Source of the DNA: Bradyrhizobium vignae
GTDB taxonomy: Bacteria; Pseudomonadota; Alphaproteobacteria; Rhizobiales; Xanthobacteraceae
NCBI RefSeq assembly: GCF_004114425.1
Contig: NZ_RDQF01000001.1
Location: 124,001 to 188,000 of the forward strand
DNA: 64,000 bases
Direction of reading: 5' to 3'
Shown here one piece after another: positions 36,663-45,003 of this stretch (positions are counted from its first letter, which is position 1; every line of letters begins with the position of its first letter). A model generated the notes under the pieces. That model saw only the letters and a program-made list of their open reading frames with translations. It ran no database searches and had not been told where the DNA came from. A program made the translations under genes and the position numbers.

Positions 36663-38363
36663 ATGATCGACGATCTCTGGTACAAGAATGGCGTGATCTA
36701 TTGCCTCTCCGTCGGCTCCTATATGGACGCCAATGGCGACGGTGTCGGCGACTTCAAGGGCCTGCTCCGCCGGCTCGATTATCTGCACGGGCTCGGCATC
36801 ACCGCGATCTGGCTGATGCCGTTCCAGACCTCGCCCGGCCGCGACGACGGCTACGACATCGCCGATTATTACAGCGTCGACGCCCGTTACGGCACGCTGG
36901 GCGACTTCGTCGAGTTCGCCCATGGCTGCAAGCAGCGCGGCATCCGCGTCATCATCGACCTCGTCGTCAATCACACCTCGGACCAGCACCACTGGTTCAA
37001 GGAGGCGCGGCGCGACAAGAGCTCGCCCTATCGTGACTGGTACGTGTGGTCCGACAAGAAGCCCGGCAATGCCAACGAGGGCATGGTGTTTCCCGGCGTG
37101 CAGAAATCAACCTGGACGCACGACAAGGAGGCTGGCGCCTGGTACTTCCACCGCTTCTACAATTTCCAGCCCGATCTCAACACCTCGAATCCGCACGTGC
37201 AGGCTGAGATCCTCAAGATCATGGGCTTCTGGATCCAGCTCGGCGTCTCCGGCTTCCGCATGGACGCCGTGCCCTTCGTGATCGCGACCAAGGGTGCGAA
37301 GGTGAAGAAGCCGGTCGAGCAGTATGACATGCTGCGCGCGTTCCGCGAATTCCTGCAATGGCGCCAGGGCGACGCCATCATCCTCGCCGAAGCCAATGTG
37401 CTGCCGAAGACCGACATCGAATATTTCGGCCGCGATGCCGACCGCATGCACATGATGTTCAACTTCCATGTCAACCAGCATCTGTTCTACGCGCTGGCCT
37501 CAGCCGACTCGCGCCCTCTGGCCAAGGCGCTGAAGGCGACCAAGCCGCGGCCGGCGACGGCGCAATGGGGCCTGTTCCTGCGCAATCACGACGAGCTCGA
37601 TCTCGGACGATTGACCAAGACGCAGCGCGAGGTCGTGTTCAAATGCTTCGGCCCCGACAAGGACATGCAGCTGTACGACCGCGGCATCCGCCGCCGCCTC
37701 GCGCCGATGCTGGGCGGCGACCGCCGGCGGCTCGAGCTCGCCTACAGCCTGATGTGCACGCTGCCGGGGACGCCGGTGATCCGCTATGGCGACGAGATCG
37801 CGATGGGCGACGATCTCTCGTTGCCCGAACGCAATTGCTCGCGCACGCCGATGCAATGGTCGACCGAGCCGCATGGCGGCTTCACCAAGAGCGACAAGCC
37901 GGCCTGCCCCGTCATCGACAAGGGGCCTTATGGCTTTCCGCACGTCAACGTCGCAAAACAGCGGCGCGATCCCAACTCCATGCTGAACTGGACCGAGCGC
38001 ATCGTCCGCATGCGCAAGGAGGTGCCGGAAGTCGGCTGGGGCGATTTTGCGGTCATTCCCGTGCGCGATCCCGCCGTGTTCATCATGCGCTATGATTGGC
38101 GCAACAATTCGGTGCTGTTCGTGCACAATCTCGATGAGAAACCGCGCGAGATCGCGTTCTCGGCCGGATTGCCCGGCGAGACTGGCGCGCACCTGATCAA
38201 CCTGCTTGCGGAGGACCACAGCCACGCCGACAAGCGCGGCCAGCACCGCGTCGTGCTGGAGCCATACGGCTACCGCTGGTACCGCGTCGGCGGGCTGGAC
38301 TATCTGTTGAAGCGGAGCGACATCGACGAAGCTACGGTGCGGGATAAGAAGCATCGGGGGTGA
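36663..38363 (+). CDS. GH13 alpha-amylase-family enzyme, trehalose synthase-like
   Basis: This 566-residue TIM-barrel glycosidase has the family regions VIIDLVVNHTSDQHHWF, GFRMDAVPFVI (nucleophile D), ILAEANVLPKTDIEYFG (acid/base E) and LFLRNHDELDLGRLT (stabilising D). The arrangement resembles trehalose synthase (maltose-trehalose interconversion) without the maltokinase extension. A GH13 hydrolase such as oligo-glucosidase remains possible. It is convergent with a second GH13 gene, with a MITE-like repeat between them. Confidence 0.82.
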   Translation: MIDDLWYKNGVIYCLSVGSYMDANGDGVGDFKGLLRRLDYLHGLGITAIWLMPFQTSPGRDDGYDIADYYSVDARYGTLGDFVEFAHGCKQRGIRVIIDLVVNHTSDQHHWFKEARRDKSSPYRDWYVWSDKKPGNANEGMVFPGVQKSTWTHDKEAGAWYFHRFYNFQPDLNTSNPHVQAEILKIMGFWIQLGVSGFRMDAVPFVIATKGAKVKKPVEQYDMLRAFREFLQWRQGDAIILAEANVLPKTDIEYFGRDADRMHMMFNFHVNQHLFYALASADSRPLAKALKATKPRPATAQWGLFLRNHDELDLGRLTKTQREVVFKCFGPDKDMQLYDRGIRRRLAPMLGGDRRRLELAYSLMCTLPGTPVIRYGDEIAMGDDLSLPERNCSRTPMQWSTEPHGGFTKSDKPACPVIDKGPYGFPHVNVAKQRRDPNSMLNWTERIVRMRKEVPEVGWGDFAVIPVRDPAVFIMRYDWRNNSVLFVHNLDEKPREIAFSAGLPGETGAHLINLLAEDHSHADKRGQHRVVLEPYGYRWYRVGGLDYLLKRSDIDEATVRDKKHRG

Positions 38364-38392
38364 TGTGGTCTCTTCGCTGTCCCCACGCTCAC

Positions 38393-38581
38393 AGCTGTCG
38401 TCCCGGACAAGCGCGCCTCGAGCGCGCGTAGATCCGGGACCCATAACCGCAGAATGAAGAGTGGAGCGACCCGGCAACTCCGAATCGTCGCAAAACAGCT
38501 CCCTGTGGCTATGGTGATCGTCGCTCCGCCCTCCACAACGCTTGGCGTTGCCAAGAGCTGCGCCCATCCGGGACGACAGCT
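38393..38581. repeat. MITE-like element with 14-bp terminal inverted repeats (family B)
   Basis: The ends AGCTGTCGTCCCGG (38393-38406) and CCGGGACGACAGCT (38568-38581) are exact complements. Inside are GGGACCCATAACCGCAGA and CTGTGGCTATGG, the diverged core seen at 36444 and 41907, and CTTGGCGTTGCCAAG, a hairpin. The element is 189 bases long, has no reading frame and lies between convergent GH13 genes. Confidence 0.8.
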
Positions 38582-40178
38582 AGGGTGGAGCGACGATGAC
38601 CCCCTCGTTGCCGCGCAAATCCAGCACGCCTTCGATCCCATCACCTTCGCGATCCAGAAACGTCGAGAGCAATATCCTGCTGTCGAAACCGATCGCGCTG
38701 GTGGTCACCGCGATCGGATCGGGACCGAGATTGAGTGCCACAATCACCGTCCTGCCGCCGGCCTCGCGGCGGTACATCAGGAGATCGCCTTGCGCCGCGA
38801 CCGGATGATAATCGCCTACGACCAACGGGGGACAGCCCCTCCGCACGGCGATCAGGCGCTTGTAGAGATTGAGGATCGAGCGCGAATCGGCTTCGAGATT
38901 GGCGACATTCTCGTGGATATGGTCCTCCGGCAGCGGCAGCCACGGCCTCACCTCCGAAAAGCCGGCGAAGTTCGACGAATCCCATTGCATCGGCGTGCGG
39001 CAGCCGTCGCGGCCGACACCGATGCCGGGCACGTTCTTCTCGAAGGGATCGCGCACATCCTCCGGCGCGATCGCGAGCTGGTGCATGCCGATCTCGTCGC
39101 CGTAGTAAAGCGTCGGCGTGCCGCGCAGCGTCAGCAGCAGCATGGCCGCGACGCGGGCCTGCTCCGGCCCGACCCGGCTCGCCACGCGCGGGCGATCATG
39201 ATTGCCGAGCACCCAGTTCGGCCAGGCGCCGCGCGGCAGCGACCTCTCGTAATCCTCTATGATCTTCTCGATCGAGCGCGCGCTCCAGAAGGTCGAGAGC
39301 AGCGCGAAATTGAACGGCATCTGCGCGCCGGTCAGATCGTTGCCGTAATAGGCCATCAGGCGGTGCAGCGGCAGATAGATCTCGCCGATCAGGACGCGCG
39401 CGCCATAGGAATCGGTGACACGCCGCATCTCGGCGATGACGTCATGCACTTCCGGCTGGTCGGTCGAGTATTGCGTCAGGATTCTTTCGTTCGGCGGCCG
39501 ACCCTCGACATAATGCGGGTTCGGCGGGTTGTCGCGGAATTCGGCGTCCTTGATCAGGTGCCAGATCACGTCGACGCGAAAACCATCGACGCCCCTGTCC
39601 AGCCAGAATCGCATCACGTCATAGATCGCGGCGCGAACCTCCGGATTGCGCCAGTTGAGATCCGGCTGCTGGGCGAGGAAGGCGTGATAGTAATATTGGC
39701 CCGTCGTCTCGTCGAATTGCCACGCGCTGCCGCCGAACTCGGACAGCCAGTTGTTCGGCGCGCCGCCGCCGGGTGCCGGATCGCGCCAGATGTACCAGTC
39801 GCGCTTGGGATTGTCGCGCGAGGCGCGGCTCTCGATGAACCAGGGATGCTGGTCGGAGGTGTGGTTCGGCACGAGGTCGAGGATCAGCTTGAGGCCATTG
39901 TCGTGGGCGGCCGCGAGCAGCGCATCGAAATCCGCCATCGTGCCGAACAGCGGCTCGATGCCGACATAATCGGAGATGTCGTAGCCGAAATCGGCCATCG
40001 GCGAGGGAAAGATCGGCGACAGCCAGATCGCGTCGACACCGAGCGATTTGACGTAAGGCAGCCGCCGCAGGATGCCGGCGAGATCGCCGACACCGTCACC
40101 GTTGGAGTCCTGAAACGAGCGCGGATAGATCTGATAGAAGATGCCGTCGCGCCACCAATTCTCGTTGCCGTGAGCCAT
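38580..40178 (-). CDS. GH13 alpha-glucosidase/oligo-1,6-glucosidase family
   Basis: This 532-residue enzyme has WWRDGIFYQIYPRSFQDSNG at the start, LILDLVPNHTSDQHPWF, GVDGFRVDVIWHLIKD (nucleophile D), VLIGEIYLP (acid/base E) and VLGNHDRPRVASR (stabilising D). These fit the GH13 alpha-glucosidase subfamilies acting on short malto- or isomalto-oligosaccharides or sucrose. The stop codon lies at the edge of the preceding repeat. It has no signal peptide and is therefore cytosolic. The partner GH13 gene converges on it. Confidence 0.9.
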   Translation of the reverse strand: MAHGNENWWRDGIFYQIYPRSFQDSNGDGVGDLAGILRRLPYVKSLGVDAIWLSPIFPSPMADFGYDISDYVGIEPLFGTMADFDALLAAAHDNGLKLILDLVPNHTSDQHPWFIESRASRDNPKRDWYIWRDPAPGGGAPNNWLSEFGGSAWQFDETTGQYYYHAFLAQQPDLNWRNPEVRAAIYDVMRFWLDRGVDGFRVDVIWHLIKDAEFRDNPPNPHYVEGRPPNERILTQYSTDQPEVHDVIAEMRRVTDSYGARVLIGEIYLPLHRLMAYYGNDLTGAQMPFNFALLSTFWSARSIEKIIEDYERSLPRGAWPNWVLGNHDRPRVASRVGPEQARVAAMLLLTLRGTPTLYYGDEIGMHQLAIAPEDVRDPFEKNVPGIGVGRDGCRTPMQWDSSNFAGFSEVRPWLPLPEDHIHENVANLEADSRSILNLYKRLIAVRRGCPPLVVGDYHPVAAQGDLLMYRREAGGRTVIVALNLGPDPIAVTTSAIGFDSRILLSTFLDREGDGIEGVLDLRGNEGVIVAPP

Positions 40179-40339
40179 GCCGGAAGATCACCCGAATCTG
40201 CGCCTTGCGCGGGAGAACGCGACAGCAACGCCCCGGTTCAAATTGGCAGGCCAATTGGAACGGCCGTGTGACGGGTGTTCCCGGGAGGCGGCCCGAATCT
40301 TTTGCTTGGCGGCTCGGCAAAAATCGGCATTGTGAGGTC

Positions 40340-41008
40340 ATGACCGAGCAAAACGACACCAAAGCCAAGGCGGGCGCGATCATCGTTCCCGTGACGCTGT
40401 TCGAGCAGAACTGCACCATCATCTGGGATGAGCCTTCCAAGAAGGCCGTGGTGATCGATCCCGGCGGCGACGTGCCGAAGATCCTGGAAGCGATCAAGCA
40501 GACGGGCGTCACCGTCGAGAAAATCTGGCTGACCCATGGCCATATCGATCATGTCGGCGGCGCGGCCGAGCTGCGCGATGCGCTGAGGGTGCCGATCGAG
40601 GGTCCGCATGTCGCGGACAAGTTCCTGCTCGACAATGTCGTCGCAAGCGGCGCGCGCTTCGGCATGACCGGAGGTCGCGACTTCACGCCTGACCGCTGGC
40701 TCGACGAAGGCGACAGCGTGTCGATTGGAAGCCTGCAATTCGACATCCTGCACTGCCCCGGCCATTCGCCCGGCAGCGTGGTGTTCTTCAACAAGGACTT
40801 GCGTTTCGCCCATGTCGGCGACGTCTTGTTCGCTGGCTCGGTCGGGCGCACCGACCTGCCCGGCGGCAGTCACGCCACGCTGATCAATTCAATCAAGACG
40901 AAGTTGCTGCCGCTCGGCGACGATGTCGGCTTCATCTGCGGCCATGGCGCCGGCTCGAGCATCGGCCAGGAGCGGATGACCAATCCGTTCATCACCGGCG
41001 AGATGTAG
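40340..41008 (+). CDS. MBL-fold metallo-hydrolase (glyoxalase II-like, YcbL type)
   Basis: This 222-residue hydrolase has the metal-binding motif LTHGHIDHVGGAAEL (HxHxDH), a later histidine in HCPGHSPGSVVFF and an aspartate in FAHVGDVLFAGSVGRTD. The C-terminal FICGHGAGSS histidine completes the dinuclear site. The compact form lacks the HAGH C-terminal substrate domain, so the YcbL-like group is the best match. ATG 40340 is preceded by a TGAGG ribosome-binding site. The substrate is not known. Confidence 0.88.
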   Translation: MTEQNDTKAKAGAIIVPVTLFEQNCTIIWDEPSKKAVVIDPGGDVPKILEAIKQTGVTVEKIWLTHGHIDHVGGAAELRDALRVPIEGPHVADKFLLDNVVASGARFGMTGGRDFTPDRWLDEGDSVSIGSLQFDILHCPGHSPGSVVFFNKDLRFAHVGDVLFAGSVGRTDLPGGSHATLINSIKTKLLPLGDDVGFICGHGAGSSIGQERMTNPFITGEM

Positions 41009-41010
41009 GA

Positions 41011-41382
41011 CTACTCCGCCGCCTCGGCGAGCACGGGCTCGCCGAGATGGCGCTCGCCCCATTCGCGAATGGCGGCGACGACGGGCACGAAACTCTTGCC
41101 CTTGCGCGTGAGGCGATATTCCACCTTCGGCGGCACCTCGCCGAAATCCTTGCGGTCGATCAGGCCGCTCTCGGTCAGCGCCTTCAATTCGCGGCTGAGC
41201 ACGCGCGGCGTGATCGCGGCGCTGCCCTCGGTGCCGCGCAGCAGACCGCTTCTGATCTCGCCATAGCGGCGCGGGCCATCCTTGAGATCCCAGACGATGC
41301 GCAGCTTGTACTTGCCGCTGATCATCTTCTGAAACGCCGCAACCGGACAGGCGCGCAGCGGGATCGCTCTTGCCTTCGCCAT
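41011..41382 (-). CDS. HxlR-family transcriptional regulator
   Basis: This winged-helix regulator of 123 residues has the family pattern CPVAAFQKMISGKYKLRIVWDLKDGPRRYGEIR with an effector-side cysteine, then ITPRVLSRELKALTESGLIDRK (recognition helix) and a basic wing VEYRLTRKGKSF. I chose ATG 41382; the frame is open to 41643. It is divergent from a small gene at 41564, and a pair of direct repeats in the shared gap is its likely binding site. Confidence 0.9.
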   Translation of the reverse strand: MAKARAIPLRACPVAAFQKMISGKYKLRIVWDLKDGPRRYGEIRSGLLRGTEGSAAITPRVLSRELKALTESGLIDRKDFGEVPPKVEYRLTRKGKSFVPVVAAIREWGERHLGEPVLAEAAE

Positions 41383-41478
41383 GTCGTCTCCTCCATGCGC
41401 AGCCAGTTTTCTTACGCGAACCGGCATCCACTTCGCTCGAAAACGCCACGCGGCAAGAATAGGAGCGGCGGCGAAAAA

Positions 41479-41505
41479 GTCCATACTATCAATTTTGTCC
41501 ATACT
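41479..41505. promoter_or_regulatory. Probable HxlR operator (direct repeats)
   Basis: GTCCATACT occurs at 41479-41487 and again at 41497-41505, an exact 9-bp direct repeat with an 18-bp period, so both copies lie on nearly the same helix face. ATCAATTTT lies between them. The site is in the divergent hxlR gap, 59-85 bases before the small gene. Confidence 0.6.
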
Positions 41506-41563
41506 TGCAGGACCGCGCGCAAGGCGCAGATGATGACGCACAAGACGAACCAAGGAGCGTCGC

Positions 41564-41878
41564 ATGAAGCACTTCATGATCAGATACCAGTTCAAGAACG
41601 GCACGACGGAAGAATGGCACCGGGAGATCGCCCGCTTCATCAAGGCGATCGACGGCGATCCGGAGCTGAAAGGACGTATCTTCTATCGCGTCCTGAAGGC
41701 GCGCGACGAGGGCAGCTATTTCCACCTCGCCAGCGCCAGCGATGAGGGCGCGCAAAAAGCTCTGCAATCGCGCGACTTCTTCAGGGCTTATCAGGAGATG
41801 ACGCGGAAGATTGCGGGCGGCGAGGTGACGGTGACGCCGATCGAGGTGATCGATCAGACGATAGCTTCGGCGGGCTGA
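41564..41878 (+). CDS. Small protein controlled by the divergent HxlR regulator (possible ABM-fold)
   Basis: I do not recognise this 104-residue product with certainty. The pattern MIRYQFKNGTTEEWHREIARFIKAI, GRIFYRVLKARDEGSYFHLASASDE and FRAYQEMTRKIAGGE suggests a dimeric alpha/beta barrel of the antibiotic-biosynthesis-monooxygenase/quinol-monooxygenase kind. AAGGAG precedes the ATG. HxlR regulators often control divergent enzymes that deal with electrophiles, which fits but is inference. Confidence 0.72.
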   Translation: MKHFMIRYQFKNGTTEEWHREIARFIKAIDGDPELKGRIFYRVLKARDEGSYFHLASASDEGAQKALQSRDFFRAYQEMTRKIAGGEVTVTPIEVIDQTIASAG

Positions 41879-41906
41879 GTCGACGGCGCCGCCACAAGCT
41901 CCGCCG

Positions 41907-42042
41907 TCGTCCCGGACAAGCGGGATCCATAACCACAGGGAGAAGTTTGACGCGGCCTGAACTCCGGGTCCCCGCAACCACATCCGCGTGTGGTTATGGG
42001 TACCGGATCGGCGCGCGCTTCGGGCGCGCTTGTCCGGGACGA
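41907..42042. repeat. MITE-like element with 16-bp terminal inverted repeats (family B)
   Basis: TCGTCCCGGACAAGCG (41907-41922) and CGCTTGTCCGGGACGA (42027-42042) are exact complements. The inner CCATAACCAC and GTGGTTATGG pair forms a second stem. The element is 136 bases long, is non-coding and lies between the convergent small gene and the esterase gene. Confidence 0.82.
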
Positions 42043-42052
42043 CAGCGGCGAG

Positions 42053-43339
42053 CTATTTCATCAGCCCCGCGGCGGTCAGCGCGCGCGTGATGATCTGGCC
42101 GAGATCGAAGCCGTAAGACTTTTCTCGCTTCGGCTCGGCCGGCTCTGCGACCGCAGAGCGGATCGAGCGGGCGAGATGTGGTGCGGGCGTCAGAGCCGGC
42201 TTTGCCTCCACCTTCTTCTTCGCTTCCGCGATCCAGCCGGTCAGGCCGAAGAACTTTGCGATGTGATAGGACGAGGAGATGCCGGCCTCGATCAGGAACG
42301 CGCCTTCCATGCCGTAGCGCTGGTCGTTGTCGGCTAGCCCAAGCGGCGTGCCATGCGCCATGTCGGTGATGGCGTAGGACTCGACCAGCGTCTCGCCGTC
42401 GTTGTTCCACCAGGTTTGACGCGGATAGCCGTCGACATTGGTCTCCGCCATCGGCACTTCGGGCAGTTCGTGCAAGTCGAGCCACTGCTTGACGATCTCG
42501 TTGGCATTGCCGGGATTGACAGTGCGGTCGGCACTGCCATGCCACACCGAGATCTTCGGCCAGGGCCCGCGATGATCAGAGGCGCTGCGTACGAGATCGC
42601 CGAGCTCGCGCGCAGGACGCGCCGGGGAATGAAACATGCCGTCCAGCGCCTCGCGCAGATTCGAGGCGATGCCATAGGGCAATCCGGCGATAACAGCGCC
42701 GGCCGCGAAGACCTCCGGATAGGTCGCGAGCATCACCGACGTCATGCCGCCGCCGGCGGAAAGGCCGGTGATGAAGATGCGCCTGGAATCGATGCGGTGC
42801 GCGTCCGCCATATGCGCGATCATCTCGCGGATCGAATGCGCTTCGCCGCTGCCGCGCATCGTGTCCTCCGGATTGAACCAGTTGAAGCAGGTGTTGGCAT
42901 TGTTGATGCGCTGCTGCTCGGGCATCAACAGCGCGAAGCCGTAATGCTGCGCCAGCGTCGACCATCCGGCGCCGAGATCGTAAGCGGCCGCGGTCTGGCC
43001 GCAGCCATGCAGCACGACGACGAGCGCGCGCGGCTTCTGCAGCTGCGCCGGCACGAAGGCGAACATGCGCAAGGCCCCCGGATTGTCACCGAAGCCCGTG
43101 ACCTCTCGCAGCGGGCTGGATGAATCCGCGGTGCGGCCGAGCTCGGCAAAGCGCAGACCGTCCAGCTTGGGCAGACGTCTCAACAGATCGACATTTCGGG
43201 CTAACGACACGGCAGCTTCCTGGTGGGCGACATTCCAACGTCCAGCCCAACCAGATAGTTGCTGCGTTGCAAAATAAAAAGACCGTGCGCTGTCAATCCC
43301 AGCGAAAATCGCGGGAAATCCGCTGGAATCCGCATGCAT
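42053..43339 (-). CDS. PHB depolymerase-family esterase
   Basis: This alpha/beta-hydrolase has about 428 residues. The oxyanion region is VVLHGCGQTAAAYDLGAGW, the nucleophile serine is in IFITGLSAGGGMTSVML (GxSxG), the acid in KISVWHGSADRTVN and the histidine in YAITDMAHGTPLG. These are features of the Esterase_phd (LpqC-like) group, which includes short-chain polyester and feruloyl esterases. It is longer than usual at both ends, with a lysine/alanine-rich C-terminal tail. It starts 25 bases after the MFS gene on the same strand, so the two may be co-transcribed. Confidence 0.85.
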   Translation of the reverse strand: MHADSSGFPAIFAGIDSARSFYFATQQLSGWAGRWNVAHQEAAVSLARNVDLLRRLPKLDGLRFAELGRTADSSSPLREVTGFGDNPGALRMFAFVPAQLQKPRALVVVLHGCGQTAAAYDLGAGWSTLAQHYGFALLMPEQQRINNANTCFNWFNPEDTMRGSGEAHSIREMIAHMADAHRIDSRRIFITGLSAGGGMTSVMLATYPEVFAAGAVIAGLPYGIASNLREALDGMFHSPARPARELGDLVRSASDHRGPWPKISVWHGSADRTVNPGNANEIVKQWLDLHELPEVPMAETNVDGYPRQTWWNNDGETLVESYAITDMAHGTPLGLADNDQRYGMEGAFLIEAGISSSYHIAKFFGLTGWIAEAKKKVEAKPALTPAPHLARSIRSAVAEPAEPKREKSYGFDLGQIITRALTAAGLMK

Positions 43340-43364
43340 TAACCGTCGCGCCTCAACTTCGTGC

Positions 43365-44765
43365 CTATACACGGCGCATCCGCGCCAGAAATGCGGCACA
43401 GATCATGATGAATGTCACAAACAGCACGAGCGACACGAGGAATCCTGCGCGCGCTGATTGCAATGATTCGATCGCGAAGAACACCGCGCCGATTGCGGCC
43501 ACTCCGGCCGCATTTCCGATCTGCGCCATCGTACCGTATATGCCGGATGCGGAGCCTGCGGCGGCGGGCTTCACCGTCGAGAGCACCGCGCCCGAGAGCG
43601 GTGCCATCACCAGTCCCTGACCGTAGCCGAAGATGATCATGGTCAGCGCGAGCTGGAGCGGCGACGGAGCATCGACACGGCCCGCAACAAGCGCAAGCGC
43701 CGCAAGACCTGCGATCTGCAACATGCAGCCTTCAGTCAACACCTTGGTGCCGCGATGCCGTACCCGCACACCGCTGTGGCGCGAGGCCACGACGAAGGCG
43801 AGCGCCAGCGGAATGAAGGCCATGCCGGCCGCGAGCGGTGTGATATTCAGGCCGCGCTGCATGAACAGCGTCATCACCAGATAGAACGAGAGATTGGCAA
43901 GGAAGAAAAAGAAGACGGCGCCGAGGCCGCGCAGGAAGGCGGCGTCCGCCAGCAGCGTGAGATCGACCAACGGCATGCCGCCGGCGGCTGCGACCGCTTG
44001 CTCCAGCCTCAGGAACGCGGTGAGGATCACGCCGCCGACTGCCATCACCGCCCACAGCCACGGCGCCCAGCCGAGATCGTGACCGAACAGCAGCGGGCCG
44101 ATCAGGCACAATAACCCCGCGAACAGCACCACGCTGCCCCTGATGTCGAGCCTTGTACCCGCCCGTCGCCGCACCGACGGCATGATGCGCCAGGCCGCAG
44201 TCGCGATGACAAGGCCAAACGGCACATTGACGAAGAACACCGAGCGCCAACCGGTGCCCGCGAGATCGATTGTGACGAGAAAACCGCCGAGCAGGAAGCC
44301 CGCGGCGCCCGCAAGCCCGAGCACGATGCCGTAAATGGCGAAGGCGCGGTTGCGCTCGTCGTCGGTGAACAAAAGATGCAGCGTCGCCAGCACCTGCGGC
44401 ACCATCAACGCCGCGGTCGCGCCCTGCGCCAGCCGCGCGACGATCAGCTCGACGCCGGATTGTGCGAGTCCGCACCACAGCGAGGTCGCCGTGAAGCCGA
44501 GCACGCCGGCCAGGAAGACATCCTTTGTGCCGTGGATGTCGCCGAGCCGGCCGCCGGTCACGACCAGCGTGGCATAGGCGATGAGGTAGATCGCGATGAC
44601 GGATTCGATCTCGGCCGGCGAGGCTTTCAGCTCGACGGCGATGGTGGGAATCGCGACATTGACCACGAAGGCGTCGACGCCGAACATGAACTGGGCGGCC
44701 ACGACGATGGCCAGCACCCACCAGCGGCGGGTCGAATCGAGCGGCTTTGTGACGATCTGATGCAT
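43365..44765 (-). CDS. DHA2-family MFS transporter
   Basis: This 466-residue inner-membrane transporter has about 14 hydrophobic segments. The family start is FMFGVDAFVVNVAIPTIAVELKASPAEIE, the motif A region VTGGRLGDIHGTKDVF and the helix-5 region GIVLGLAGAAGFLLGGFLV. It is likely a drug or metabolite proton antiporter of unknown substrate. Upstream it is divergent from an LLM flavoprotein gene; downstream it probably shares a transcript with the esterase gene. Confidence 0.9.
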   Translation of the reverse strand: MHQIVTKPLDSTRRWWVLAIVVAAQFMFGVDAFVVNVAIPTIAVELKASPAEIESVIAIYLIAYATLVVTGGRLGDIHGTKDVFLAGVLGFTATSLWCGLAQSGVELIVARLAQGATAALMVPQVLATLHLLFTDDERNRAFAIYGIVLGLAGAAGFLLGGFLVTIDLAGTGWRSVFFVNVPFGLVIATAAWRIMPSVRRRAGTRLDIRGSVVLFAGLLCLIGPLLFGHDLGWAPWLWAVMAVGGVILTAFLRLEQAVAAAGGMPLVDLTLLADAAFLRGLGAVFFFFLANLSFYLVMTLFMQRGLNITPLAAGMAFIPLALAFVVASRHSGVRVRHRGTKVLTEGCMLQIAGLAALALVAGRVDAPSPLQLALTMIIFGYGQGLVMAPLSGAVLSTVKPAAAGSASGIYGTMAQIGNAAGVAAIGAVFFAIESLQSARAGFLVSLVLFVTFIMICAAFLARMRRV

Positions 44766-45003
44766 TGGGGCACGACTTTGGACTATGGTTGCCCCGATGA
44801 TTTCAGATCGCGAGTGGCACCGCGATTACCTCACAGGTAGGCTTCGCGCGTTTCTCTTCGCCTCTCCCCGCAAGCGGGGACAGGAGGAAGATTCAACGCA
44901 TGTCTGCATTCCGTCATGCGGGACATCGTGCGATTGCGTTCGCTTCCGCGAGCACGTAGCCTCGCCGCTTCAACAAGCAGAAAATCCAGCCGGAGAGAAC
45001 GCC

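Noticed and set aside
44862-44898. CTCTCCCCGCAAGCGGGG patch upstream of the LLM gene as a full family A repeat.
   Set aside because: Only one short hairpin is present, without the inner blocks, and it may be a fragment. Evidence is too thin to list it as a repeat.
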